DNA of 64,000 bases, taken from Progne subis subis (lineage: Eukaryota; Chordata; Aves; Passeriformes; Hirundinidae). Shown here piece after piece: positions 42,901 through 60,327 of this stretch; position 1 is the stretch's first letter; every line of letters starts with the position of its first letter. A program made the translations under genes and the position numbers. The notes below the pieces were generated by a model that was not told the origin of the DNA, made no database searches, and was given only the letters and a program-made list of their open reading frames with translations. Location of the stretch: contig JAKJHU010000141.1 in assembly GCA_022316685.1 (NCBI GenBank), forward strand, positions 828,921 to 892,920. Reading direction: 5' to 3'.

Positions 42901-43898
42901 GGAACCAAAGGTAATTTCATGGCTCCCATGCCCTGTTTGGCTCCCACTGGTGACCTCCCTGGGAGCTGCTGGAGCTGACTGATACAAGAACTGGGTCCTG
43001 CTCATTAACACAGAGCTCTGCAGTCCCAAATTAGTGGTTATTCATCTGTGAAGAGCGTCCGCCCTCAGCAAGAGTACGGGCAAGAACTCCAGCGAACCCC
43101 AGACCAGAGGCTGTTGGCAGCAGTCACCACCATCAGGATAAAGGCAGAGGGATGCTGTGCTCAGCCCCTGTGATGTCTATCAGGCAGCTATTTCAGCTGC
43201 TCCCTGAGGCATCCACATCTCAACCCATCTGTGTCTGATCCTAAGTCACTGATGGCTGCCAGAGATCCGGGATTTCCCCACAGATGAGGGGAGGGAGGTG
43301 GAACGGGATTCCTGCGTTTGACAGCGTGCAGAAAGCATTTAATTCCCGAGAAGTGGAATTTAGGTGACTTAAAAATACCAGTAAAGATTAGTTATTAAGG
43401 AAAAGGCACTCCATTCAGCAGCTGCTTCTTTTCCCCTTAAAAACATCCCCCTTGGTATGGGATTAGGTGGCAATGAGCATGATGAACACGGAAAATGAAA
43501 TTCTCTAATAGCACAATCCACCTGCAAGCCAAATGTTACACAAAGACCCTGGCAGGGCTGAGAGAAGAAAAAGAGGACATAAAAGACTTTGCACTGCAGT
43601 AATCTCTAGAGTGCTTCCCAGCCGTGACTGGAGTTGCTGATCTCATTTCTTGGAAAGGCAAAGATATTTATCCCCGTTTTCAAAAGCCAGGAGACCGAGC
43701 ACCTTGCTCACAGGTATCACAGGGGTGTTGTGCTCATGGGTTGCATCTCAGCTCCCTGGGAACTCTATCTTCAGCTAGGGACAGGTTCTGCTCAACAGGC
43801 AAGGAGATTGTTTTTTGGGATTAGCTCCTCCAGAAACGCACCTGCAGGTGGGGACCACCCTGGACAGTGCTTTGTACAACCACAGGCGTCAGTGCTTC

Positions 43899-44421
43899 TG
43901 TGGTGGTTTAACCCCAGCCAGCAGCTCAGCCCCGGGAGCTGCTCACCCACTCCTGCTGGTGGGATGAGGGAGAGAACCGCGAGCGAAGAGCGAGGAAACC
44001 CGTGGGCTGGGATAAAGACACTTTGGGCAGGTGCAGCAAAAGCCATGTGTGCAAGCACAGCAAAACAAGGAGCTCATTCACCGCTTCCCATGGGCTGGCA
44101 GAAGCTCAGCCATCCCCAGGGCTCCATCAGGTGTCACGGTGACCTGGGAAGGCAAACATCCCCCCCTCCCTCCTTCTCCCCCAGCTTTCTGTGCTGAGGG
44201 TGATGCTGTGTGCTCTGGGGTGTCCCTGTGCTCAGCTGGGGTCAGCTGTCCTGGCTGTGTCCCCCCAGCTCCTCAGTGGTGAGGGTGAGGAGCAGGAAAG
44301 GCCCTGGCTGTGCAATCCCTGCTCGGTGAGAGCTCCCTGTGTTATGATGTGTGTTTCCAGCACAAAACCAAACCCAGCTGCTGTGAGAAAAATGAACTCT
44401 ACCCCAGCCGAACCCCACACA
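43899..44421 (-). mobile_element. ERVL-type solo LTR, antisense
   Basis: The ends TGTGGTGGTTTAACCCCAGC and CCAGCCGAACCCCACACA, with TCCAGCACAAAACCAAACCC inside, match a widespread avian ERVL LTR that I recognise from bird genomes. In that family the sense strand is the reverse of this window. It is flanked by an imperfect 5 bp duplication, GCTTC and GCATC, consistent with ERVL. The family's TATA region has decayed. No internal viral genes are attached. Confidence 0.8.
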
Positions 44422-46123
44422 GCATCAGATGTTTCGCTCCTGCATTCACTGAACTGAGCATAAATGCCACCTCTTGGTGACATTTCTTTTCACTGAAGCT
44501 GTCAGAACATTCTCCATCCTGTCTGTGGGGTGATGCCTTGTGCTGCTGTTCGTGGAGAGACTGGAGGCTCCTGTAATGCAGCAGCCCTTGGATAAAATGC
44601 TTGTCAAGTGTTGGAGAAATAGCGTTTGATAGCTGTATGTTCTCTTAGCAGAGCTTCTGGTGCAGTGCATCTGCCCCTGACTCTGGACCATCCACAAAAC
44701 TGGGACAAAATACAGCTTTTTTTTCCTGCTTTTCGCTGTGCAGAAACTTTAACTGATGCCAGCTCCTGTCACGCATGGTACATTCATGTGAAATGATAAA
44801 AGGCTGCGATATACACAGGAACTATTTCGGTCTGTGGCACATGAAAGGCTTTGCAAAAATGAGAAAAAAACCACATTTGGGGTTACTTACGTGGAAAATT
44901 AACTTTCACTCAGGAAAAGCCTTGGTAGAAGTAGTGTTGAAGATTTCAAGTTGCTTTTAGAGTTCTCTGCTCTGCTGTTTGCAAAGTAGAAATTTCCTTA
45001 ACTTTATGGAAATACTTGAAATTATGCAGGATAACAAAAGTTCCCCTATATTATCAGAGTTTCAGGGTGCTTTGCACCTAAAAGAATATATTTTTGTACT
45101 TTGTGTGCATTGATTTAGCACTATGACTCCTGGACAATCTTTAATAAGTTGAGCATGCAGTGGTTTAGTCTGGTCAATGAATTTGGGGTTTGGTTTAGTT
45201 AACAGCACCTAGAAGCAAACTCACCAAAAACCAATAAATTCTTTAGGCAGCACACCAGTGGCTTGGCTTTCTTCTTCATTATAATTCAGAATTCCAATGT
45301 TTCTGCACACTGGAAATCTTGGGTTTTAGCCAACTGCGCCACTGGAGGTGAAAGCATCAGTGCTTACTGATTTTAAATCTGTGATTAATAAGCTGGACTA
45401 ATACAAGTTAGTAAAAGTCTACTTTGGTAAGCGCTTGGCCTTACCTTTAATAAACACAGCATTTGGTGGTTTATGACATTAGGGAGTCTCTTTGTGTGGT
45501 GTGCTTAAATTTCCCTTGGGCAGTTTGCATTGGGGTTGGGGCCAGCTTGATTGGAAAATTTAATGGCTTTTTCCATTTCCATTCCCTTTTGCCAATCTGC
45601 TCTTTAAAGCTGCTCTTTCATGATGTGTGAATTTGTCTCCATTTGAAGAACTAACATCAGATACAACTGAGAAAGCAGATTTTAGAAATGAGCTATTAGG
45701 CAGAGAAGAGGCACTTTTAAGATGCTTGCAAGTTGCACAGCAACCAGAAGAACATATAGTCATTTGATTTCTCAAATGACTTTGACTTTGACTCAAGGGA
45801 AAAACAGTTTTATTCTCCCCTCAGAGCTTTCTATCATATGTGATAAAGAGAAAACGTGTTTATAACATTTTCTCCCTCAAAAAAAAAGAAGTTGTGCCTC
45901 ATCTCAGAGAAGCAGCAGCATCTCTTGAACTGTGAGTCACTGCAGAACACATCCAGTAGCAGCTCCTGATTGGGATTTTGAGAAAACAGAGCAGTGTAAC
46001 CTTCTGTTTCCTCCAGGTTTGAAACACAGGGCGCTGTCCCTTCTGAAATCAGAGTTAAAACACAGCCAAACACCAGTCGATGCTTGGTGGTTTTCCAGTT
46101 TCTGTAGAATTGTTCCTCTTACC

Positions 46124-46245
46124 TGCCCAGAGCAGCTGTGGCTGCCCCTGGATCCCTGGCAGTGCCCAAGGCCAGGCTGGACAGGGCTTGGAGCACCCTG
46201 GGACATGGGAACTGTCCCTGCCATGGCAGAATGGCACTGGATGGG
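46124..46245 (+). mobile_element. CR1 LINE 3' part, left half (split by an LTR)
   Basis: The motifs CCCAGAGCAGCTGTGGCTGC, AAGGCCAGGCTGGACAGGGC and CTTGGAGCACCCTGGGACAT follow the CR1 3' consensus, and it breaks at CACTGGATGGG. The element resumes at 46623 after the inserted LTR. Confidence 0.88.
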
Positions 46246-46622
46246 TGTTACCCTGGTTTTTCTGAGCCTTTTGATTTTCTTAAAATAGAGTCAGATCTTT
46301 TTAGTTATTGTACAATATTAGAGCAGTTTTCTACTTTTTCCCACAGATGTAACATAAACAAATCCTTTGTTTTTCATTCTCTGTCCTTTGTTTGCATATT
46401 TCTAACCTGAAAACAATTGTAACTGACAATTGGTCTGGCCACTGAGGCTGAGGGGTGGAAACCCCAAAAAGCCAATCTTCTGCCTAGACCCACAAATGTA
46501 TAAAAAGTAAAAATAAACAAAGGGCTCTCTTCTCTCTGCTCTCTCAGCTGGGAGCTGGATCTGGAAGAACCTCTGTGAAAATCTCTTGTCTGCGTGTGAC
46601 TGCTTTGTGTGTCTCGGTGACA
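46246..46622 (+). mobile_element. Solo LTR, family A copy 3, inserted in a CR1
   Basis: A 377-base LTR from TGTTACCCTGG to GTGTCTCGGTGACA is flanked by GATGGG (46240-46245) and GACGGG (46623-46628). These are the 6 bp target duplication with one later change. TATAAAAA lies at 46499 and AATAAA at 46512. Its sequence closely matches 11903-12292 and the reverse of 21607-21982. Removing it restores a continuous CR1 end, so it inserted after the CR1. Confidence 0.94.
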
Positions 46623-46675
46623 GACGGGCTTTGAGGTCCCTCCCAACCCAAACTGTTCTGTGATTTTTATGATCA
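46623..46675 (+). mobile_element. CR1 LINE 3' end, right half
   Basis: GGCTTTGAGGTCCCTCCCAA, CCCAAACTGTTCTGTGATTT and the terminal TTATGATCAC are the last part of the CR1 3' end that begins at 46124. Confidence 0.88.
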
Positions 46676-47589
46676 CTGTACCCATATATGGAATTTTACA
46701 AAAATATTTTCTCATCACTACAAGCAGCACGTCCTGGCTTTTCCTGGAGACCACCACCCCATGAGCTACTGCCCATTTCCAGCTGCCTCCATGTGCTGGT
46801 TGATTCCAAATCACACACTCTTCTGATGTTGTTTTCCCAAGCCCTCTGGAGCAGAGTGTCATCAGTTATGTGCCAATGCAGAAGCCATCAGAAGCTTATT
46901 GTTGTAATAACACATCGAAATCCAGCTTCATAAATGCCAGGATAGCTCCCTTGGAGAGCTTATTTTCAGTGCTAGTTTAGATCATTCTGTATATTTGAAC
47001 TACCCAGTCCTAGAAATGGTCTGATTTTGATATAAACACCCTGTTAAGACATATAAAATATATTACCAAAATCTAAATATTCTTACAGAAGTGAATGACT
47101 TCATCAGAATGAGCAACTAATTTTTCCTTTTGTTTGACCTCGGTTTAGTCATTTTGAACACGGCAATGACAGCACTCTGTTGCTTTAGAGCACCCTGAGA
47201 ACTGTGCTTAAAAATCCTCCCAATACCGGGCAGCTTTCGTGGGGAATGGATATTTAAAAGATTTGGGTGTGGGCTAAAGATTTTTGAAGAAAAACAAGAG
47301 TTGTCTTGGTCTTGCAGTCATCTCTGGTTAGCTCTGGAGAGCCTTGAAAACCATGGGGCTGTCCAGGTATAATCAGGAAGTCTTCTGGCACTGAGCAGGA
47401 GTATCATGGCTTGGTTTGAAATCCCAAAGGCTGCTTGGTGCGGCCAGGGTGAGATGCGCTAAATCACCATCACAATGCTGTTTTGTCAAGGAGTGGAAGT
47501 GAACTCTGGAACGCCGCCTCTGTGATCAAAGATTCCTTTGGGCCTCTGCTTGATCCCTTGTGTTCTGCAGCTGCTCTCCCCCTGAGCAG

Positions 47590-47647
47590 CGAGGCAGGGC
47601 TCCAGATGTGCTGTCCTGCGAGGCAGGGCTCCAGATGTGCTGTCCTG
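47590..47647. repeat. 29 bp tandem duplication
   Basis: CGAGGCAGGGCTCCAGATGT then GCTGTCCTG occurs twice in direct succession (starts 47590 and 47619). Confidence 0.9.
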
Positions 47648-47705
47648 CTTCCCAGCAGACCTCACCTGGCCACACCTGGCGCTGCTGTCCGCTGCCAGCC
47701 CAGCC

Positions 47706-47724
47706 CACACACACACACACACAC
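47706..47724. repeat. CA microsatellite
   Basis: An uninterrupted CA run of about nine units, followed by CACGCACATG. Confidence 0.9.
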
Positions 47725-48092
47725 GCACATGCAGACGTTCTCCCTCTCACACACGCTCTGAGCTTTGCACCTTCTCCCTCCTGCCTCATCTTTCAGTCAC
47801 TTTTTTCAAGATGCTGACAGTGACTTCGTTCGAGGCGGCCGAAACCCGAAACGTTGTGAAAAGGAACGTGCTCCAACACATGGGGAGAGAGAGGAACAGC
47901 TTGTAGTAATTCTCGTGGTGCTGCTTCTGCACGAGGCTGCGTGCGTGGCGAGTGGCTGCAGAAAAAACTTCCTCCATGAGAAGGAATCCTAAATCCTGCA
48001 GGGAAAAACAGGAGTGAAACTTCCCTCCTTTTCTCCCTTTATGCTCCAGAATACACTTTTCCAGCCCGTACCCGGCCCCAAACATAATCTGA

Positions 48093-52090
<3,998 letters not shown>

Positions 52091-53378
52091 TAACTTGGGA
52101 GAGGGAATTTGTAATGTGCTGGTGAGAGCTGTGGTACACAGGGTACAAACTGTTCGAATCAAAATCACAGAGTAAAGAAAATAGCAGCTTTTCAAGCAGT
52201 CCAATTTTGAAAATTCACCTGGAAAGCTGAATTATTTTGTTTGGAGAACGAACAACCTGCTCATTCCTACTGTTTGATTAAAAGTTAAATAGATTGTTTG
52301 GGCACCGGGGAGAAATTTCTCCACCTTCTGTGCCTTTTGTAGCTATTCAGTTGCCAAGGCACTTTGTTTTCTGTGCTGGCACTGGACCTCCTTCAAAAAT
52401 GCACGGTGAAAACGTGGCTTTTAAATAAAATGGTAAAGGGAAAACAAGAATAGGGTTACCCAAAAGCTTCTAGAGCCAAGCCTTATCATCTGCAGTCCTA
52501 CAGATCTGGAGATTAGTAATCAGAAGTTTGTGACAGATCTACTGAGAAGAGCAAGACTGTTATTAGGAGGCTTCTATCTGATAATCTGATATAAAGGGGT
52601 CAGCTTCCTCTTCAATGTGTAACCCATGGGCAGGGAAATGACAGAGGAGCTGAGCTTTTCCACCCTGCAGGTTCTTCCCTGCCATGTTCCGTTTGTGGTG
52701 GGAGCGCACATCAGAGCTCATCCTCAAAAGCTCCTTCCACATCTATAAACTTCTGATGCTCCAAATTAGCGTATGCACGGGGTTTTGAAGCCAGGGGATG
52801 GCCCGAAGCACTTTTCCTTCGTCTCCCTTTTTCAAAGACAAGACACAAAAGGCATCCTGTAAAATTCCTTACGCAACAGCTCTCCTTGGCTTCAGCTGGA
52901 GCTTCGTGCTTGGCCTACTTCTTCCCTCGGTATGAATCAGCAGCAGCTTCCCTGCAGTCGCTGGAATTACTCAGGTGTAAATCAAGGATCTGCCCCTTGG
53001 CAGCTCCTGCTCTCCCCAGTTTTGAAAGGTCTCCGCTTGTGGCAGCTCCCAATAACCAGGACGAGCACTTCCCCAGAGCAACCTTGTTTGGTCCTGCCCA
53101 GCAGGCAGAGGGGGAAAGAGGAGAAAATTCCACCGAGCCCATTGACTCCAGAACGCAAACAGCCCTGCTATGGGGCCTTTGTTAAATCCTGAAGGCTGCA
53201 GTCCTGGTGAGTCAGATTTTCAAAGGGAAAAGCTTTTAAGCTGGTTGCTGCTCCCTGAAGAGGCAGCTCTGTAACAGCATCAAAGCAGGAAGAGATTATG
53301 TCTTTTATTCTCCCAACATTCAGAACCAGGGAGGAAATTACAGACTTGAAAGGTCGGTCTTTAAACCACAAGCAACAC

Positions 53379-53430
53379 AAAAAAAAAAAAAAAAAAAAAA
53401 GAAGAAGAAGAAGAAGAAGAAGAAGAAAAA
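53379..53430. repeat. Poly-A run plus (GAA)n
   Basis: A run of 22 A is followed by about eight GAA units and a further short A run. Confidence 0.93.
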
Positions 53431-54070
53431 TGCACGGACAAATCTTAAAATGTTAACAACCTGGTTCTTTCTCGCACACAAATTGCTAGAGGAGCTGTGC
53501 ATCCGTCACACGCCAGGATTTAAACTCGCAGCCAAAGCACGGGTACAAAGGAGGTAGAGCTCTGTTCGTGCTCCGTCTGAGAGCCACAGAAACGTGCAGG
53601 TTAACCACAAACCCCCACGTGCCAGCACACGAAGCAGGGTTTGCAGGAATGGATCTGCTCCAGCCCAGACCAAACCCTCTTGGACTAAACCTGGCCGATC
53701 TCAGGTCAGCTCCTGATGAGGGACAATTCTGAGAGGGGCAGAAAATCTTCTGTGGGAGCAGTTCTGAAACACGTAGCCACAGAAGTTCCCTCTCCCCCTG
53801 TGGCAGGCAGGGCTTGCAGGGTGCTCCGAAATTGTGAGGGTTTAGAACCTTGATAACGGCTTCAAAACATTTTGCTACAAGATTTGTTATTTATAGAGCA
53901 GCCCTCAGCTGGAAGGAGTTGGGATATATGCCAATATACCATATTCTAACGCTTCTTAGAACTTCAAAGGATTACATGGACATTTAACTTTCTGCCAAAT
54001 ATCAGAAAAAAAAATAAATTGCATGCTGACACTAAATGTTTTCCACCCTTATTTTTGTGTGAAGACATTT

Positions 54071-54085
54071 CCCCCCCCCCCCCCC
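54071..54085. repeat. Poly-C run
   Basis: An uninterrupted run of 15 C, preceded by TTT. It is difficult to sequence and possibly length-variable. Confidence 0.9.
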
Positions 54086-55156
54086 TTGATTTGACTGGTT
54101 CCAAGACCTGGCTCTAACACTGTCTGATACCAATGGAATCTTCAGGCTAATTATAGGGTAGAAATACTTTCTTAATCAGTTTTCATTTGCTGCATTGAAT
54201 TATCACGTAATGAGGAAGGGTAGATGTGACAGCATGGTGTAATTTATTTGTATTATTCTGTGTACATCTCTGCTGTGTTTCATCTTTTGAATAGACACCA
54301 AACCAGCCCAGCCTTCCCACACACCCAGCTTCATTAGATAACTCTGAAATAACTCTGGAATCTGCTGTTTCTCTGTTACCTGTGATGCCAGGCTGCTCTG
54401 AAGATTCTACCTGCCAAGCGAAGAGATACCATCAGTTCATAAAGGACCAAAATACGACCTTAATGACCTAAATATTGCTTTAAAAAGAGGAGGGGGACAC
54501 AGAAGACCTTTTCCCATAGCTTTATGTGCAATCTGTGCTAAACCTTAGCAGAGAGCCCTGGGCTGCTGTGTCCAGCCAGCCTGCAGAAGAGAATTGGGAA
54601 TAACTCTGCAAACTGCTGTCCAGGCTTCCCAGTCCCACCCACCCACCCCCACTGCTGGATATCCACAAAAAGTTAACCTCTCTGCCCATTTGTAGGCATT
54701 TAAAGACCCATCTTCAAACCAAGTGAACAGGCTCAGGCCATGATGTTCGTGTAATAAAGAAGAGTTTGGAAATGTCAGAAGGAACCCGAGGTCATGCTGA
54801 GATGCTTTTGTATCATGTCTCATCTCCTTCATACAGAGGGAGAGTTTGGAATATCAGCCTGCTTTTTGCTGAGCCCTTGAAAAAAATTGGGAGCTTGTGT
54901 GTCGGACCTTCAGATTTAAATAGGAAGTGTCTGCAATCTCATCTGTCAGTGTGATATTGGTGCCATTTCCTTTTCAAAGGTACCAGAATTATTTTGGGAG
55001 CCCTAAACACCCTGGTTATGGTGCTAGCTGAGTTATTCTGAGCGCAGTTTTGCCTTTTTACGCATGCTAAACGAGCTGAGACAAATGTTAAAAGGACAAT
55101 TACTCCTCGATGTTAAATGTCTTTGACTCCATTCTCCGTGGCACTGTCATTAAGCC

Positions 55157-56430
55157 AGAGCAGTCCCATTTTACAGTACCAGAGCAGTTCCATTTTACAG
55201 TACCAAAGCAATTACATTTTACAGAACCAGAGCAATTACATTTTACAGAACCACTGCAGTCCCATTTTACAGAACCATTGCAGTCCCATTTTACAGAACC
55301 ATTGCAGTCCCATTTTACAGAACCACTGCAGTCCCATTTTACAGAACCATTGCAGTCCCATTTTACAGAACCAGAGCAGTCCCATTTTACAGAACCACTG
55401 CAGTCCCATTTTACAGAACCAGAGCAGTCCCATTTTACAGAACCATTGCAGTCCCATTTTACAGAACCAGAGCAGTTCCATTTTACAGAACCAATGCAGT
55501 CCCATTTTACAGAACCAATGAAGTCCCATTTTACAGAACCAATGAAGTCCCATTTTACAGAACCATTGCAGTCCCATTTTACAGAACCAGAGCAGTTCCA
55601 TTTTACAGAACCAATGCAGTCCCATTTTACAGAACCAATGCAGTCCCATTTTACAGAACCAATGAAGTCCCATTTTACAGAACCAGAGCAGTCCCATTTT
55701 ACAGAACCAGAGCAGTCCCATTTTACAGAACCACTGCAGTCCCATTTTACAGAACCATTGCAGTCCCATTTTACAGAACCACTGCAGTCCCATTTTACAG
55801 AAACATTGCAGTCCCATTTTACAGAACCATTGCAGTCCCATTTTACAGAACCATTGCAGTCCCATTTTACAGAAACATTGCAGTCCCATTTTACAGAACC
55901 ACTGCAGTCCCATTTTACAGAACGACTGCAGTCCCATTTTACAGAACCATTGCAGTCCCATTTTACAGAACCACTGCAGTCCCATTTTACAGAAACATTG
56001 CAGTCCCATTTTACAGAACCATTGCAGTCCCATTTTACAGAAACATTGCAGTCCCATTTTACAGAACCATTGCAGTCCCATTTTACAGAAACATTGCAGT
56101 CCCATTTTACAGAACCACTGCAGTCCCATTTTACAGAACCACTGCAGTCCCATTTTACAGAACCATTGCAGTCCCATTTTACAGAACCATTGCAGTCCCA
56201 TTTTACAGAACCATTGCAGTCCCATTTTACAGAACCACTGCAGTCCCATTTTACAGAACCATTGCAGTCCCATTTTACAGAACCAATGCAGTCCCATTTT
56301 ACAGAACCACTGCAGTCCCATTTTACAGAACCAGAGCAGTTCCATTTTACAGAACCACTGCAGTCCCATTTTACAGAACCAGAGCAGTTCCATTTTACAG
56401 AACCACTGCAGTCCCATTTTACAGAACCAG
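55157..56430. repeat. Minisatellite, about 53 copies of a 24 bp unit
   Basis: The unit is CATTTTACAGAACCACTGCA then GTCC, repeated about 53 times with substitutions in the CACTG position (CATTG, CAGAG, CAATG). The left edge is more divergent (ACAGTACC, AATTACATTTT). Because 24 is a multiple of three, one + frame is open for 484 codons (an 8-residue H-F-T-E-P period) and one minus frame for 393 codons (an 8-residue W-F-C-K period). Two adjacent 120 bp blocks (55441-55560 and 55561-55680) differ at a single base, showing higher-order duplication. Each unit contains CCCATTTTACAG, which resembles a splice acceptor. Confidence 0.96.
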
Positions 56431-57132
56431 CTCTTCTGTGTTACCTGCTCGCATCTGGCTGCACTTTGCTCAGCAAATGCTTCTGCTTTTACAGTTACAT
56501 TACAGACCCAGTTAATGTTGTAATTGATGCACTCAACTGTACCCAGTGTTTCAGCCGTAATTAAGACCTCTGCTTTAGCAGCTCTCCTAAAATTGCCATG
56601 ACAAATTAACTAATAAGAAAATTAATACGAAGAAAGCCTTTTGGTTCTGGGCTGCTGGCACTTTTTTTTTTCTTTTTTTTTTTTGGAGATTACATGAGAA
56701 GGAAAGCATCCAGTGGTTCACTGCTTTTCTTCTTCCCTTCCTTCTCCCTCCCTCCCATTGTTCCTGGAAGGTGCAGTGTGTTTTTAATGTCATATTTAGG
56801 AGGAAAAAGAGCAAAAGTAATTGGAAATTTACATCTGGAGCCTGCTAAAATCTGAACCCCTTTAAATTTTGAAAGAGAAGGAGGTTGTGTGTGAACTCAT
56901 GGTCACAAGGAACCCGCAGACTGTGAACTCAAAAGTAAAACAAAATTTTGAAAAATCCTAATTTTTCAGTTTAGGCTAAGAACAGCCAAAGCCTCTAAAG
57001 AAAACCTGGTCCCACATCTCTCACCATGGGGGGGTGGTCATAATGTAGCAGGCAGAATTCATAAAAAACCATCATTAAACCTTCATCTCTGCCCTAATCA
57101 AGTCAGCTTCAGTCCCACATCCCGACTGTGAG

Positions 57133-57563
57133 TGTGACAGCAGCTGAGGGGTTAAAAGTCCTTTTTTGCTGGAATTCTGGAAACTTAGGATTTGGGGTTT
57201 TAGTAAATATTAGTATATGTGAAGAAATATGGAGGGCTTTGGGCGTTGTCTGAGTCCTTCTTCACCTTCTTCTTCATGGGTTTGGGTGGTTTTCTGTAAC
57301 TGGTTGATGGAGTCCTCATTGGAGTCCTTCAAGAAGCTAGTTATTGGGTTTAAAATAGAAATAATTTAGGTGGCATTCCATAATCGGACAGATTGTCCTT
57401 GAAAAGATCTGGTAGAGCTAGAGAAGTTCTCCATTTTACCTCGTTTCTCTAACGTGCTCGTGGGAGCTCACGGCTCGTGAGTCTGTAAATAGATAAGAAA
57501 CGATGAACATCCAGGTCTGAACACAAAACCTTCATTTCCCACATATTAACCCTGACCTTGGCA
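57133..57563 (+). mobile_element. LTR-like interspersed repeat, family B copy 2
   Basis: It shares blocks in the same order with 12485-12887: CTTCACCTTCTTCTTCATGG, AATAATTTAGGTGGCATT, GGTCTGAACACAAAA and CCTGACCTTGGCAG. It ends about 160 bases before exon 5. No target-site duplication was found, so the limits are approximate. Confidence 0.65.
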
Positions 57564-57701
57564 GGAAAAAAGGAAGCAAGAACCTCCACACGTTTTGTGG
57601 CACAGCACCTGGTTGGGATTTAGATTTACCTGTGAAGGGTTAGGATCAGTAAAAATGACTTTTGGAATTATCTGAGCCAATACAGCACAACTGACTTGTA
57701 A

Positions 57702-58049
<348 letters not shown>

Positions 58050-60255
58050 TAAGACACGCTCTCCTTTCCGCTGCTCAGGCTGCTTCCCCTGTCCCCTGAG
58101 TCCCCTGCCTTTGCCTGCTGCCTCTCCCTGCACTGACAGAGCCTTTATTTATTCATTTGCCCACACCAGGTGGGATGGTTGGCTCTGCAGGAAAGGCGGG
58201 AGTTAAGTGGGGCGTTAAGTTAATTCTGCTGAGCTCTGCTGTCACAAAGACCCTTACTTAGGTCTGGCAGTGGGAGGCCTTTCAGTTCTGGACCAGGGAG
58301 TTTCCCTACACGATCCTCAGCTTAAATCTTATTATGGCTATGCACCATTTCAGTATATCTGAGAAAGGAAGTGTCCTTTTGCCCCAGTAATTGTTTTGCC
58401 TAATTACTGAAGAAAGGAGGGGAACCTGAATAAAATGGAAGAAAATAAGGGATAAACCTATTAAAAACAGGTATTAATAAATAATGCAATGCAGCAACAA
58501 CAACAACAACCTCACCTAGAGCATTTTTATGCATACATCATGTTGCAGGCCTCTCTGATTTCCTTGCAGATTGAAATCCCAGCAGAACCTTTTTTTGCTG
58601 GGAATGCTGGTACTTTACTGAGATTCTGGCATGGAAATTGCTGTGAGGACAGCTGGCAGAGCTGAAAGAGAGAGCACATGCTGAAAAATGACATGAATTG
58701 TCTTGCTGATGTATTTGTTTTAATTACTAATAGTGGAAATAATTATAATAATCAGCCCCCACCCGATTGTTCTTGCTGCTTGCACAGTACTTAACTCACA
58801 ATGGCAGGAGAAATAAATAAAGCACGGTCTAGAAAAAGGCCCACGCCCTGCAAACAAGCAAAACAAAACTGTTGTCCACCACTTTATGCTAAATTAAATA
58901 AAACTTGTCATGATGCCCAATAATTCTCCACCCTCTGTCAGCTGAAGGTTTGGGGCTAAGAAAGGATTTGGGACGTATTTGCAGCGTTATCAAAAACAGA
59001 TGACGGCTGAGGCCACATGACTTGGTTGGGAGAGGAAAGCTTCCAGCATTATCCTGTGGGCTCTCTCCTAAAAGAAAGATGGAATTTTCATGGGATGGAG
59101 CCCATCCTTCAAGAGCAGCATGAGCTGTGTGCCATTTCCCACTGCAGAGCAGGAACACCACAGGCTTGATTCATTTTCTCCTGAGACCCATCTCTCTCTG
59201 GGGGAAGTGAATGGACCTGCACTGTGCTAATGAGAAACAGAATTAAAGATTTCAGACTCTTTTTCTGCTTCAGTTGCCTCACATGCCCCTGAAATGTGTC
59301 GTGCTGCCCTTGCAAAGGAATTAAATAACAAATGCTACCCCATGATCTGTGTCCATATTGATGCAGCAGCCAAAGCGAGGAAGGTTTGGCAAGCACGGTG
59401 TGTGTTAAGGGGTAAATTCTACCTCAGGAAGGGTCAAACCTACAAAATCCAGTTCAAAATCCTGCCTTTCTCTTGGGCTATGGTGAAATTCTGGTTTGGG
59501 CCAGCCACCACTGCAATCTGTTTTTTTACAGATTTCATTGTGTCAGGTTAGTGGAGACGGGGCAACAGCAGGATTTGACTGAAGAAAAAGAGCATTGGGC
59601 CAGCAGGGAGAAAAAAAAACCAAACAAAACCCAAAGCAACAAACCAACCATCCTGAAGTCTTCACAAAGGTGTCATGTCTTGGGAGCTAAATATTATACA
59701 AGAAGCACTTAGCAGAAAGTGTGTAGATCAGCTTAAATGCAAACCACAATTTCTGCCACCCCAACATTCATTTAAACCCCCTGCCAAGGGAACGTAGCAC
59801 AGAAAGGAAATTGAGGGGGCTCAGCCTTTGTGGCAGAGGTTTGTGTAAAACAAAATCACAGTGGGAGGGGATCCATTAGGAGTGAGGTCTCCTGGCAGGG
59901 GACGGAACACTCTGCAGGTACTTTTTGTTTGAGGCTCGCTTAAGAAATTTATTTAACGCGTTCTTGAAAGTTTAAATGGTCGTTATTAACACCCCCAGCA
60001 CGAGCTGACATTTGGCTGGGGAGCAGATGCACGGCATGGGACAGTGGCAGATCCAAATATTGGATTGATTGGGGGGGGAAGCAAACGAGGCAGGAGCCAG
60101 CCCAGCCAGAGCTGGGTCCCCTGACTTTGTTCGTGGTTCGTTCCTCATGAAGGAATAAATCTGAAAAGCTTTGAATTGCTGCACTTGGATTCCCACCAGC
60201 ATTCCCTGGGCTCACACAATGAGCTCTGATTCTGCAAGGGGAGCAAAGAGGACGC

Positions 60256-60327
60256 CCCTCAAGTGTGACACTTATTTACTGGCACATTATTCCCTCAAGT
60301 GTGACACTTATTTACTGGCACATTATT
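60256..60327. repeat. 36 bp tandem duplication
   Basis: CCCTCAAGTGTGACACTTAT then TTACTGGCACATTATT occurs twice without a base change (starts 60256 and 60292). Confidence 0.93.

Noticed and set aside
46374..46862. 162-codon minus-strand frame across the LTR and CR1
   Set aside because: It reads through the LTR and CR1 fragments antisense, and a similar peptide appears in the other LTR copies. It is repeat-derived.
55110..56564. 484-codon open frame on + and 393-codon frame on - as protein genes
   Set aside because: Both are the translation of a 24 bp minisatellite with an 8-residue period. There is no domain and no splice logic, and the same DNA is open on both strands.
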